Origin: Zasmidium citrigriseum
Lineage: Eukaryota; Ascomycota; Dothideomycetes; Mycosphaerellales; Mycosphaerellaceae
NCBI GenBank assembly: GCA_002786025.1
Contig: NHNW01000047.1
Location: forward strand, 62,001-126,000
Length of the DNA stretch: 64,000 nt
Reading direction: 5' to 3'
Shown here: positions 11,473-22,400 of the stretch, piece after piece
Position numbering within the stretch: position 1 is the first letter of the stretch
How the letters are laid out: each line of letters begins with the position of its first letter
Position numbers and translations under genes: made by a program
Notes under the pieces: generated by a model
The model's database searches: none
What the model saw: only the letters and a program-made list of their open reading frames with translations
Told to the model about the DNA's origin: nothing

Positions 11473-12082
11473 AATCAATTGGGAGCACAATCATGAAGCG
11501 TCGACGACGCTGCGATAGAGATGGGCGGTTTCTTCCCTCTTCCAAAGGCACATGAGTACACGAGATGGCAGTCTTGAAGCCCACAGCATGTGCAATGCGA
11601 AAAGAAACATGGCGCTGGCGCAAAGAAACGGGGATTTTGTTTTTCTTCGGGACGGCGAACCTGAGAAATGTTTTTGATTGCGACGATATACCTTAGGAGG
11701 CATGTTCTGATGATTGGGATGAGAGACGGATCTTCGCTTCTGCTTGGGATGCATTGAATGTTGTTCTCCAGACCCGGCTGCTTGTGTGACGAGCAGTCGA
11801 TTTTGTACGATGAGGAAAGCGGCAGCATGAGATAGACAGTACACGCAATGTGGTGAATTGGAATATCCCCTCATCAACGTCTCCCCTCACATGTACTACC
11901 TTCCTTCCTTGCCGTGAAGTCAAGCAGAGTTTGGTGGCTTGAGCTTGAGTGAAACCCTGTCTTTCTCCACGTCAAAGCTTCGAAGTTCGTCCGTCCGCCA
12001 TTGTCGTGCACGAGCGTCCACTCCATCTTTAAGACAACCACCTCACTAGATCACTACACTGGAACTACAAAATCTCAGCAAT
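11473..12082. other. Intergenic: PDE 3' flank and promoter of the small Asn-rich gene
   Basis: This 610-bp stretch holds no gene I can support. The right half carries CT-rich tracts (CCACCTCACTAGATCACTAC) directly before the ATG at 12083, consistent with a core promoter and leader of the next gene. Confidence 0.4.
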
Positions 12083-12697
12083 ATGGCCTCTCAACCCAAG
12101 TACGCCTCCATCCTCGCTCGCTCACTCACACTCCAAACTAACACCTCCTTCTCTTTCACAGCGCCTGGCAAACCGCGCCCCGCAACTCCAACAACAACAA
12201 CCGCTCCTCCAACCCATCCTCCTCCCGCAACACGCCCCAAAACCGCTCCAACGCCGCCTCGCCCGCGCAGTCCAACAACCCCTCCCAACCACCGAAACAA
12301 TCCTCCGCCGCCGCGACCCAAGGAAACGTCTGGACGCAACGAGCCGCGGCACAGCAGCAGGCCGCGCAACAACAATCACAGTCGGGAAGCAATGGACCGT
12401 CCCCTGCTCCGATGCAAGAGGAACAGCATGTTTCTGTGAATGGATTCAATGCGGCGGAGGTGAAGGCTTTTCTTGGGAGGGAGGTGGGGACCGCGGCGGT
12501 GTATGTGCCGAATGGGGGGTGGGGACAGGGAGGTGGGAGGGGGAGTGCGGCTTGGGGGGCGAAGAGTAAGTCTTCATGTTGTGGGGTGTGAGGGATGGTG
12601 TGCTGATTTGTGTGTTACAGCGAATTCTATGGCGAATGGACAGCCGTTTTTCGTGCAGCTTGCGAAGCAGGTTGCTGCTTTTGAGGGTGGTGGTTGA
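12083..12697 (+). CDS. Small Asn/Gln/Ser-rich conserved-looking protein of unknown function
   Basis: Three exons, 12083-12099, 12162-12565 and 12621-12697, give 165 aa. The first exon encodes only five and two-thirds codons (MASQP). The first intron (62 nt) has GTACGC, a CTAAC branch point and CACAG; the second (55 nt) has GTAAGT and TACAG. Splicing gives MASQPNAWQTAPRNSNNNN, then a low-complexity Asn/Gln/Ser/Ala stretch with GNVWTQRAAAQQQ, a short folded-looking part (NGFNAAEVKAFLGRE) and the tail MANGQPFFVQLAKQVAAFE. The ordered tail and the coherent splicing argue for a real gene. I do not recognise the family. The reading frames seen without splicing here are Pro/Arg-rich shadows. Confidence 0.8.
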
Positions 12698-13163
12698 TTT
12701 GAGAGGTTGGGTCATGAGTTATGAATTACAAGTCAAGAGTAAGAGGATCATCACAAGGTCCCTGGGCAAGAGAGTCTCGGGCATCAAGTGCGTTGGTGTC
12801 TCGGAAAGAATGACATGGATGACAGGCAGTACGAAGGAAGACGATATGGGCAAAAAGACAGACTTGCGAAGCATGGCAGTACAGAGCATCGACCCTCCAC
12901 GACAAGTCGATGAAAGGACCCCAAAATCTGGAGAAGGGTGTCTGCAGGAAAGGGTGCAGTGGTAGAACGATTCATTGAGAGAGATACCGATCCTGTGTGA
13001 TATCCGTTGAATGTCCTGTATTCCCACTCAAGCCGTGCTACTCTGAACTTACAAACCCCAGGCCCAATTCTTCGTTTATCAAGTCGTTTCCCCCTTGCCG
13101 AGCGCCTGAACCTCATCAAAATACTTCTACAATAGCGACCCAATAAAGTGCACTTGGCCCCCA
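12698..13163. other. Convergent 3' flanks of the small gene and NTO1
   Basis: Two genes end here from opposite sides, so this 466-bp stretch should hold both poly(A) regions. I see no coding potential or structured element. Confidence 0.4.
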
Positions 13164-16100
13164 TCATCTCGACCAGTGATTCCTCCTGGACCGCTTCTTC
13201 TTCGCAGCGGCCTTCTTCGCCGTCCCTGGGGCAGATGAAGCATCGCCATTCGACGCACCTGCTGTGGTCTTGCCATTAGGAGTGGACTCGACACCGTTGA
13301 CGGCCAGCTCCGTAAGCGTATCCTCATCCATGTCCGAGAGCTCCTCTGACATATCCCGCAGCACGGCGCGGCCGGTGTATCGCTCGTCGTGAATCGTCGT
13401 GCCCACGGGGTCGAATTCCTCCAGGTACCATGGCACGCCTCCATGAGCAAAGACATCGTGCTCTGTGGAGCCATTAGTCGCCGAATCGCCGCTCGTCGAA
13501 CCTGCCTTTCCATTAGGCGCTGATGATGATCTGGAGATAGGTGGCGACAGTGGTTCGGCCGGTCTCTCGCTTCTCGTTCTCATCGAGTGATCAGGTACAG
13601 AAGATGCGTTGCTTGCGGCCTTCGAAGCAGGTGTACGCTTGTTGTTGGGTGGCGAGGTGGTCTTCTCTGCGCCGTTGAGTTGAAGATCGGCTGCATCCGG
13701 ATTGTCGTCAGCGTCGGCCATCTCTGTATCTTGCGCATCGTGGGACGCACCTGCAACAGCCGAAGCGTCTGAGCCTGATCGGCGCCTGGTAGTTGCTTCA
13801 ACCTCTTCCTCGCCCTCACCCTCCATGTCCAGCGACTTGTTCGTTGTGGAAGCGAAGATCCCCATGGAGTCCAGCTTGCGGATCTCTTCTTCCAACTCGC
13901 GCCCCCGGAGCGCAGCTTCCTTTCTCGTAGCTGCTTCAAGCATCTCCCTGACCGGTTTCACTATACGCTTGGCGAGTCGCTTAAGATCCTTTTGCTCCTG
14001 GGTCAGGGCCAAGTGCTCTGCGCTGCCGGGTGCCACTTGGTTGAGCTGGCTATGTATTGCTTCGATATCAGCATCGGAAAAGCTTTCAATGTCTTCTCGA
14101 GGCGCCAGGACTTGGGCGACCGCTCGTGAGAAGTCACGCGAGAAGTCAGCGACAGACGTGTAGTAGCGTTCCATGAGTCGCAGTTCCATCTGCTCAAAGC
14201 CGGCGCTGAAGGTACGGGTCTTTTCATCAAGCCTATTAAGCTGGTCAGTGAAAGTTTCTGGCATGCACAAGGAATTGGACTTACTTCTGGGCACGTCGCA
14301 GGATCGGCCACAGCAACGGGGGAATAGGGAAGTAGACCGTATCGACTAGCTCTCGAAGCAGCTCAAGCTCTTTCAGGCGTAGTTCTTCCCGCTGTCGCGT
14401 CTGAGCAGTGAGCTCTTGCAAGTAGCCCATGTCTTTTTGCAACATCTCAGCGAAGCCTATGCGTCTCTGCAGTCTTGGCGCGCCAGCAGCGCCCATGCCG
14501 GCGAAGTTGCGGCGAGTGACTTCCATGCTAGAGAAGCTCTCCAATTGCAACTGCAGCCGTTTCAGCAGAGAAGCGCCTCTACGAGCTTCACGCTTGAGCG
14601 TCCAGTATTTGCATGCCTTCTCGACGAATTCCTTCCGCTTACGGACGTTGAACCGTGCAAGACTTGCTTCTACTGTTGCGTAGACGACGGCGGGGATGAC
14701 TGGCGCGCCAGAAGGTAGTCTCCAGCTCAATTTGGCCGGCTGATTCTTGCGTCTCTTCGTGACCGCGATCGTATCTTCTCCGGCACCACCGTCGGGCCCT
14801 AAAACGCCGTCTGGAGGTGGCGGTGCACCAAGCTCCAAAGCCATATGTTGATTATCGGCCCACTTCCTGTCCTTGAAGGTATGCCTGTACCACTGCTGTG
14901 CGTCTGCGGTCGCTTGGTCTGTTCCGTGGGTGAGGCGCCACTCGTGTGGGACGTGCTTGTCGCAGAACGCCTTCAGAGCAGTCATATCAACTCCACCCTG
15001 ATTCTGCGACTTCATTTTCAAGAATAATTTCGCTCGTCGGGCACAAGTCACATGGAATGCTTGGTAGCAATTCTTGTTGCCACACTGAATGCAGGCACCC
15101 ATCGCTTGCCGGCAAATGTAGCATGACAATTTCCAACGGCCTTTAGGGACTTTGTCGACGTCTTGGATGGGTTCCATGAATGTCATATTCGCGATCGTCA
15201 CTTCAGGTATCCAGATAGCACAGAGCAAGTGGCTCCACCTCAATGTGCTGGTCTGCTTGAATGCACCATCGACATTGGGGCAGAAGATGCAGGTGGGGGT
15301 GCCCCGGCCAATCTCTTTGCATTTGCGACAGAACCATTGGCCCTCAGGAATGAACGGCACGCCATAGCATTCTTGGTGTACAGCCAGATCGCAGCCATCA
15401 CAGAAAATGATGGCGTTGGCGTTCTCACAATCCCCGTCGTCGCAGATCGAGCATTTACTATCCGGCTCCTCTCCCGGCGGGTTGGGGTCTCCGTTGACAG
15501 CTGCCTGCGAGCTAGATCGTGGTCGATGTGTTTGAGCGTGTCGAGGTTGAGGCTTCGGGATCCGCTTTTCCAGGGCGTGGAACTCTTTCTCGATCTGCGT
15601 CATCGTGATCTCGAAAATAGCAGGCTTGATTGCTTCGACGTTCTCCGTCTTCCGCTGATCATTGATGTCCTCAAGCCACGCCACATCCTGCTCGTCCATG
15701 TCGTATTCGACTTTCCCTACAACAGGTGGTCCCTGTCCAGGTTCGGCAGGGCCGTCGCTTTCCAGCCTCAGGCTCACTTCGGCTTCGTCCTCGACCTGCT
15801 GACCCTCCGATAGACGAATCAGTACCTTTGGAGGCAACTCGAAACGATCGCTTTCTTGATAGCCAACGTGAGCCATGGTACGGTCCACATAATTGACTTT
15901 ATTCTCCTTCTGGCTCTCTTCATACTGCAGAAAATGATTGTAATGGCGGAATGAAGGCTTCGGCAGGTTCAGTCGCTCCTTGGGATTGTGGGTTGGAAGC
16001 GGAAGGATGCGAGGAGCGGGTGGTGATCCAAGACCACTGAGCATCGATTCTGGCCTCCTCGGCGGTCTTCCTGGTTTCCGCTTCATGGGTGTCGCTACAG

Positions 16101-16734
16101 CAGGACTTGGTAACGGCTGTGTAGGAACGCTGTCTGTTGATACGTCCTTCATTTCCACGTCTCCATTTGTCAGCGGCTTGCCATCCAACCCATGAATGTT
16201 CAGCTTTTGTAGTTTCGGGTCGTTCTTGCTTGTTCTTCCGTCAACCTCGTCCGCCGGAAATACCATAAGACCTTGGTCGAGGTCAAGCTCTGGGTGGAAC
16301 TCTTCCCAGCTGCGTTCTTCTCGGGGCTTGTATCCATCGCTCGCCTGACTGGCAGCCGCTGCAGCCGCAGCATTGCTATATCTTGGTCGCGGCGTTGTTG
16401 GCTGTGGCACATATCTTTCTGGTCGCTCTCGACGTGGTCTTGTCTGCATAGCCGATCGGGTCACAAGCGGAGTCTCCCCTTCTGCAGGCAGGGGTTTGCC
16501 CGCAGGCTCGCGCCTCGGCCGACTTCTTGGGGCTGTCTGTGTTCCAACGACAGCTTCTCGAGGCATGGTGTTGCCGTCCTCATCCACGTATCTTCCCCCG
16601 CCGCCTGGTCCTCCGGGCAGGAACTTGCGCTTCTTCTGGGGCGGCTCTGTCGCGGGCTCGATGGAAGCAAGTGCGCGCGGCGGTCTGGCGGGCGTGCGGT
16701 GTGCGCGTCGCGGGGAAGCGGCGGAGGTGGCCAT
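13164..16734 (-). CDS. NTO1: NuA3 histone acetyltransferase subunit Nto1 (BRPF-type PHD + extended PHD protein)
   Basis: Two exons, 14285-16734 and 13164-14232, with a 52-nt intron (GTAAGT, CTGAC branch, TAG); 1172 aa from the ATG at 16734. Order of domains: basic disordered N-terminus (PPQKKRKFLPGG); an EPL1-like BRPF scaffold region at about 255-400 (PSFRHYNHFLQYEE, MDEQDVAWLEDIN); a C4HC3 PHD finger from Cys428 (CSICDDGDC, FCDGCDLAVHQECYG); a zinc knuckle and extended PHD (TCIFCPNVDGAFKQT, CYQAFHVTCARRAK) to about 600; then helices with YWTLKREARRG. Yeast Nto1 and human BRPF1 tether the MYST or Sas3 acetyltransferase to H3 tails in the nucleus. The segment around the intron (FPIPPLLWPILRRAQ) sits where BRPFs have a bromodomain but lacks its acetyl-lysine Asn motif. 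The C-terminus is acidic and then basic. Confidence 0.92.
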
Positions 16735-17177
16735 CGTTGCGGTGTTTGGAGGCGTTGGCAGGTCTAGCGCACGTGCACGCGGTGGTGGTAATTGTTGCGG
16801 GAAATGCAGGCCCGTTGGTGCTTGTCTCAACGGCGCAGGTCGCAAGCCAAGTCGCGCATGTCTTGTCGGCGCACGAAAGATTTCATTTGATTCTCGGAAA
16901 GTGTGCGAGTGACTCGATGTAATTCACGGCGTCAGATGCGCTCGCAGGCCAGGTCAGTGAGTTCCGTGGGACGCGTTCGAGGGGCTAGCGAGAGGTGTCG
17001 TCGCTGTCACGCCGCTCGGCACGGGCCGACGCCGGCAGATGATGCCTGAGGTTTTCAGATGGCGAATCTGAGACGCCCGATGGCATTTCCACCTAGTCAC
17101 TCTTTCCCATTCACGCGCATGGAGCGAGGAGATGACCATGTTACGGTAGACAACGAGCCTATGGTGTTGATGCGATT
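16735..17177. promoter_or_regulatory. Divergent promoter NTO1 / cystinosin-like gene
   Basis: The 443 bp between two diverging start codons must serve both genes. Just before the plus-strand start there is a short uORF (ATG at 17161, stop TGA at 17179-17181) overlapping the first ATG of the transporter gene. No other motif stands out. Confidence 0.4.
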
Positions 17178-18180
17178 ATGATGGCGACCACGGGCGGAGA
17201 TCAGGGAGTTATTGCCCTCTCCTGGTATGCAACTCCTCCCATTCACCGATATCAACTATTGATTTGACTTCAAAGGCTACTTGGATGGATATATTTTCTC
17301 GCCTGGACCATATCATTCTTCCCGCAGGCCATCTTGAACATCCAGCGAAGGACCACGCAGGGACTGCTGCCGGATTTTCCACTCCTCAACGTCTATGGCT
17401 TCTCGTGCTACAGTCTATCAACTGCGTTGTTCCTATTCTCGCCAGAGATTCGTGCTCAATATGCTGCGCGACATCCAGTTTCTCCAGAGCCGACTGCGCG
17501 TATAAATGATCTGGCATTCGGGCTCCTGGGCCTGATCATGAGCGTCGTCAATTACTCGATGTTCTGGCCTAAACTTTGGGGCTGGGAGCACAAGCCTGGC
17601 GTTCGCAGACATGTGAATTCCATTACCATGGGCCTCATCTGGGGAAGCTTCGTGGCCATTCTTGTCACAATTTTGGTCGTGGTCGCAAAAGGTGATGCCG
17701 GAGATGCACGTGGATGGGCTTGGATCGATGTGGTAAGTTCCATACAATCCAAGTCTTCATCAGATACAGATACAGATGGATTTGTTAGAGTTTCGAGCTA
17801 AGTCATCCCAGGTATATGCGATGGAGTACATCAAACTACTGATGACCTTCTTCAAATATCTGCCCCAGGTTGTTGCGAATTTCCGCCGGAGATCCACGAT
17901 CGGTTGGTCAATAACCCAGCAACTTTTGGACTTTACAGGCGGTGTCGGCAGTCTGCTGCAGCTCATCATCGATAGCAGCTTGCAAAATGACTGGTCTGGT
18001 CTGACAGGCAACCCGCTCAAGTTCGGCCTGGCGAACATCTCCCTGATATTCGACATCATCTTCATTCTGCAGCATTTTGTGTTGTACGGGCCGGTCGAAG
18101 AAAGCAGTTCGACACAAAGCCATACACAGGAAACGATAGACGATCAGGAGCCGTTGCTACCGGGTGGAAGAAGGGCGTGA
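17178..18180 (+). CDS. Cystinosin-like PQ-loop vacuolar/lysosomal transporter
   Basis: Three exons, 17178-17224, 17276-17732 and 17812-18180, introns of 51 and 79 nt; 290 aa. Two adjacent ATGs start the frame. The spliced N-terminus gives [18 protein letters not shown] and [14 protein letters not shown], the first PQ loop; the second is [16 protein letters not shown] near residue 183, followed by [13 protein letters not shown]. About seven hydrophobic segments fit the PQ-loop fold. Cystinosin exports cystine with protons from lysosomes, and fungal homologues (for example yeast Ers1) sit in vacuole or endosome membranes. The C-terminus (EPLLPGG) resembles an acidic dileucine sorting signal. 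Family assignment is firm; the substrate is inferred from homology. Confidence 0.9.
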
Positions 18181-19260
18181 TGGAGGCGCAAGCTATGCCG
18201 ACGATGATGTGGAGGATGATGGGAAGGAGGCTCCTTCAAATCGGTCTTCGCTCCACAAGCCACAAGCACAGATGCTCGTGACTGAATTGCCGACGCGATA
18301 GAGAATTCCCTGCATGGCAGCGATGTCTGTGACGGCCATGATGGGCTAATCGTCAAGATGAATGGCTCGTATACACCCTGTCTCGACGAATTCGCATTGA
18401 AGTTTACTCCCTGATTCAGAGAATGATTTCGTCAACAGCAGAGGGGTCTCCCTTGTTCCTCAGAAGCTTGGGTGACAACCTGGTTGCACCAATCTCGTGA
18501 ACTGCAGTTCATCGCACCATGGCAGCCGCAGCTCGGAGCCGTGGTTCTGTTGTGAGTCTGTCGAGGCGGCGATGGGAACGCTCTTCCGCTGTTTCATCTT
18601 TGCGTGCCGCGGACATCTGAGTTCGCAGCACGAGGGCATTATGAGACAGCTTATGCACGCGCTCACCACCGCCGCACAGCCTAATGTCGAGCTTGACATG
18701 GGGCCACGAGCACAGATGCACATCGATGCACCGACCCTCGCCGCGATTCAGGAACCCGGGCAGCTGGAATTGCGGGCAGATCCACGATCATGATCACGAC
18801 AAGGGTGTGGCCTAGCCCTGCATTGATACGAGATATTGCGCGCTGGTATCTTTGATTTTATATACCTCGCTGCTTTCCCGATCCAAACATTGCGGGCATA
18901 TTGAGTTCACTGGATGGAGCTGTCAACGTCGGCCATCGTGAGCGTTGGTGCGGATGCAGGTTAGCGTGAGCGTGGGCCTGCACGAAGAATCCTCGCACAT
19001 GCAAGGGTCGAGGAACGATCTCCATAGCGTGCATCTGGCAGCGCGGGTTACTGCAGGACTTGAGCAGGGGTTGCAGACCTCATCCGTGGGCAGCGCGAGG
19101 ACGAGATTGCAGCGTGGCGAGGAGACTTGCGAATGATATAGCTGCGGCGCGGTGTGGCAGTGGGTGCTGAGTCGCTGCTGGAGCAAAAGGAAATGGGCAC
19201 GGGTGTGCTAGACAACGGCCACGCGCGAAACGGAAGCCACTGATGAACTCGGCCAGCAAA
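18181..19260. other. Gene-poor flank left of the retrotransposon block
   Basis: About 1.1 kb of normal base composition, with CpA and TpG common, in contrast to the block that follows. Open frames of 60-100 codons occur on both strands but none has a recognisable motif, intron context or good start. A short TATATA-containing stretch lies near 18855. Confidence 0.4.
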
Positions 19261-19265
19261 CTCTC
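19261..19265. repeat. Left target-site duplication of the outer copia element (CTCTC)
   Basis: CTCTC directly precedes the left LTR and is repeated at 40982-40986 directly after the right LTR. Because the LTR ends AGTTG/CAACT are inverted repeats, the 5-bp duplication fixes the element borders. Confidence 0.8.
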
Positions 19266-19424
19266 AGTTGAAAAGGCACCCCTAAGATGGGAAAACCCAA
19301 ATTAGTTGAATTGATGATGATCTAACTATTAAAGTTTAGTCTACCTATATCTCTTGTTAGACAAAGAGAGGTAGCTATATGTCCCTTATTTGCCTACTCC
19401 TAACTTAGGTAATTAGAAACAACT
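19266..19424. repeat. Left LTR of the outer copia element (159 bp)
   Basis: Aligned without gaps to 40823-40981, it differs at 14 positions, all TpG/CpA against TpA. In the first ~50 bp this copy keeps the unmutated bases (six sites); from about base 70 onward this copy is the mutated one (eight sites). Ends are AGTTG and CAACT. Confidence 0.9.
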
Positions 19425-19499
19425 CTCCTACTATTACTAGAGTCGAGGTAAGCCTTTATATCTATACCTAGTCCCTCTATATATCGTATATAATCTACG

Positions 19500-22400
19500 A
19501 GTAGTAGAGGTTTCGTAAAGATATCCGTAGTATTCTCCTTACTTTATACCTAGATAGTCTCTATATATCCTTCCTTAACTACCTAATAGATAAAGTAGTA
19601 CTTTAGGTTAATATACTTTACCTAGCTATAATCTTCTAGATTACGTAATAGCTTAAGGGCGGCGTTATTATCGATATATAGCGGGACTTTTCGAATTCGA
19701 ATACTTAGAATATTAAGCTCGTTAATAAAGTTCTTTAGCTAAACTACTTCTAAAGTAGTAGCTACTACTACTATATATTCTACTTCTATAGTACTCTACG
19801 AAATATATCGCTACTTCTTAGAAGCCTATAAGATAGCGGCGCTAGCGAATATTACTACCTATCCTATCTACGAGGTACGGTCGTTTAGGTCTCCTATCTA
19901 GTCTACGTCGACGAATATATAAAGGTTATACTTCTTTAAGAATCCGTACTAGTAGTAAAGTCTAAGGTTCTTCGTACGCTTAATATATCTAAAGAGTCGC
20001 TATATCGACTAAGAATACTTATCGCTTAGGTTCGCGTAGAACTAAGAGAGGACTTCTACTACTTTAGTAATATCTAGGCGAGTCTTAATTATCCTATAAT
20101 TTACGGAACTAATCTTAGATTAATATCTATAGATCTTATCGATATCTTTTAGTATACTATTATATTTTCGAAGCTTCTATCGATAATCTCGTAGAGTAGT
20201 ATATTCTAGAAGGTCTTCGTATCCGAAACGGGTAAGTACCTATTATAGATAATTAGATTAATAAAGATAAATATCCCTATTCTTATACTAGTAAACGTAA
20301 ATACTAAGATAGTAGCTATATCTCCTAAGGTCCGTTATCTAGAACTCCTTTAAGAGTACCTACTTAACTAAAGTAATCTTTTTCTTATCGTCTCTAAAGA
20401 TAAGTAGGTTATTAACGTAGACTATTATATATAGCCTATCTAGGTACTTAAAGACTAACTAATCGTATTTATATACTTTCTATCCTAGAGATTTAAGAAA
20501 ACTACGTAGTCGAAGGTACTAGAGTCTAGGAGACTATTTTAACCTATATAAGGATCGATTAAGTTTAAGGACGTATCTATTAGCTTCTAGGAAGCCTTCT
20601 AGCGGTTCGATATAGATCTCGTATTCTACTTCGCTATTAAGGAAAGCTATCTTAATATCTATCTAATAATACTTCTATCCCTTCTTCGCCTAAAGTACGA
20701 ATATAATACGATAGGATAGAGCCTATACTACTAATATATACGTCTCGTCGAAATCTAGTCTATAGATCTAAGTAAATCCTTTAACGATAAAGCGGGCTTT
20801 ATATTTTAAGATCTATCTATTAGCTACTATCTTACGTTTATATACCTACTACGAACTAAGAACTTTTTAGTCTTTTAGTTAGGGAACGACGTTCTAGGTG
20901 TCGTTTTATTTAAGGCTAGTATATTCTTCGTTAGTCGCTTACTCCTACTATTCCTAGTCTAGTATTTACTTAGCTTGTTTAAGGCTTATTAGTTCTAGGC
21001 TATAAGCCTTAAGGGCTTCTATAAGGAAGTATTCTCGCGCTCGACGCTATCTATAATTATATAGCGTATTAGGGCGCTTAGATACTAACTTTAATCTAAG
21101 GACTCTCTAGCTTTCTTCCTTAGTCGTCTAGTCCTATTATTCTAGGTTATAAGCCTTAAAGACTTCTATTAGACTACGTTCTATCTTTTCTTAAGCTTAG
21201 CGCTATTTACAATTATATAGAGGATTTAGTAGTAGGCCTATACCTTCTCCTAAGGATATATAGTAGTAAGTCTCGTAAGATTCTTAAGATTCTTATAATC
21301 CGTTTATAGACTTTAATATAGTTATAGTAGCCCCCCTATTACTATAGGTAACTACGGCGATAAGTCTACTTCTTAGTCTTAGGTCTAAGTTCGACTAAAA
21401 ATTATTAGGATTATTATTATCTTTCTAATACGTAAATTTGTCTAATTTAGATAGAGTTAAGTCTAGCTTTTACGCGATTTCGTCGTCGTCGTCGTTAAGT
21501 TTAGCTAGGTCGTCGTTTAGTTCGTATCCTTCGTCGTTATTTAGTTCTATACTAAAACCTTTATTACCTTATATAGGGTCTACTCGAAGTTCTAGGGTCG
21601 TTTTATTCTCTAACTAGGTTAGGCGTATACTAATTCGGTAGCTCTTATATTCGCCTAGGTAATATTAGTAGTAGATTCCGTAGTCTAGTATCTTATATTA
21701 GTTATAGGGAAAGCCTCCGTCGTATTCGAGTAATCTACCTTAGAGTCTTCGAGATCTATTAAGATAAGTATAGTAGGATCTATCCTTATTAGCCTCCTAT
21801 TCCTAAGCCTCTTCTTCTATAGAAGGGAGGAAATTCTAGTATTCGCTAATAGGAAAAGATATATAAAGATCCTCCTTAGTTCGAAAATAGTAGGTATATA
21901 CGTTATCCTTCTCTTAGGCCTTTATATAATACGAATAAGGTTTTCCGTTTATAGAATAGCTATTGTATTTTAAGCGTAAGTTATTATATTAGGTATACTT
22001 CTTAGATTCCTCTAGGTATTTAGGAATAAGTTAAATAATTAGGGTTCGAATCTTATTATACCTCTTATAGTCGTAAAAGCTAGGATAGTATTACTTAAGT
22101 TCCGTATAGATTATCTTCTATAGTACTAAGAGTAATATATTTTAATTTAGCTTTAATACGCTCCTAGTAGTTACGTTTCTCCTTATATAAGCTTCTTAAA
22201 TAATCTTACTATAGGTCTCTAGCTACCTATATAGTTCGTCTCTTCTATTAGCGATCTATAAGGCGATAATAAAGTCGGTTATAAGTAGCTTCCTTAGCTT
22301 ATCGAAAATCCCTTCTTTACGGAGCTAGTATAGCTTCCTCGTTAGTATATTCTAGGATAGTATTTACCTAGTAAACGATAGATACTTATTAATTTCCTCT

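Noticed and set aside
15163..15813. 216-codon plus-strand frame opposite the PHD fingers of NTO1
   Set aside because: The minus strand carries unmistakable zinc-finger coding sequence here, so this is a shadow.
18497..18793. 98-codon frame left of the retrotransposon block
   Set aside because: No recognisable motif, and frames of similar length on the other strand overlap it; nothing favours either.
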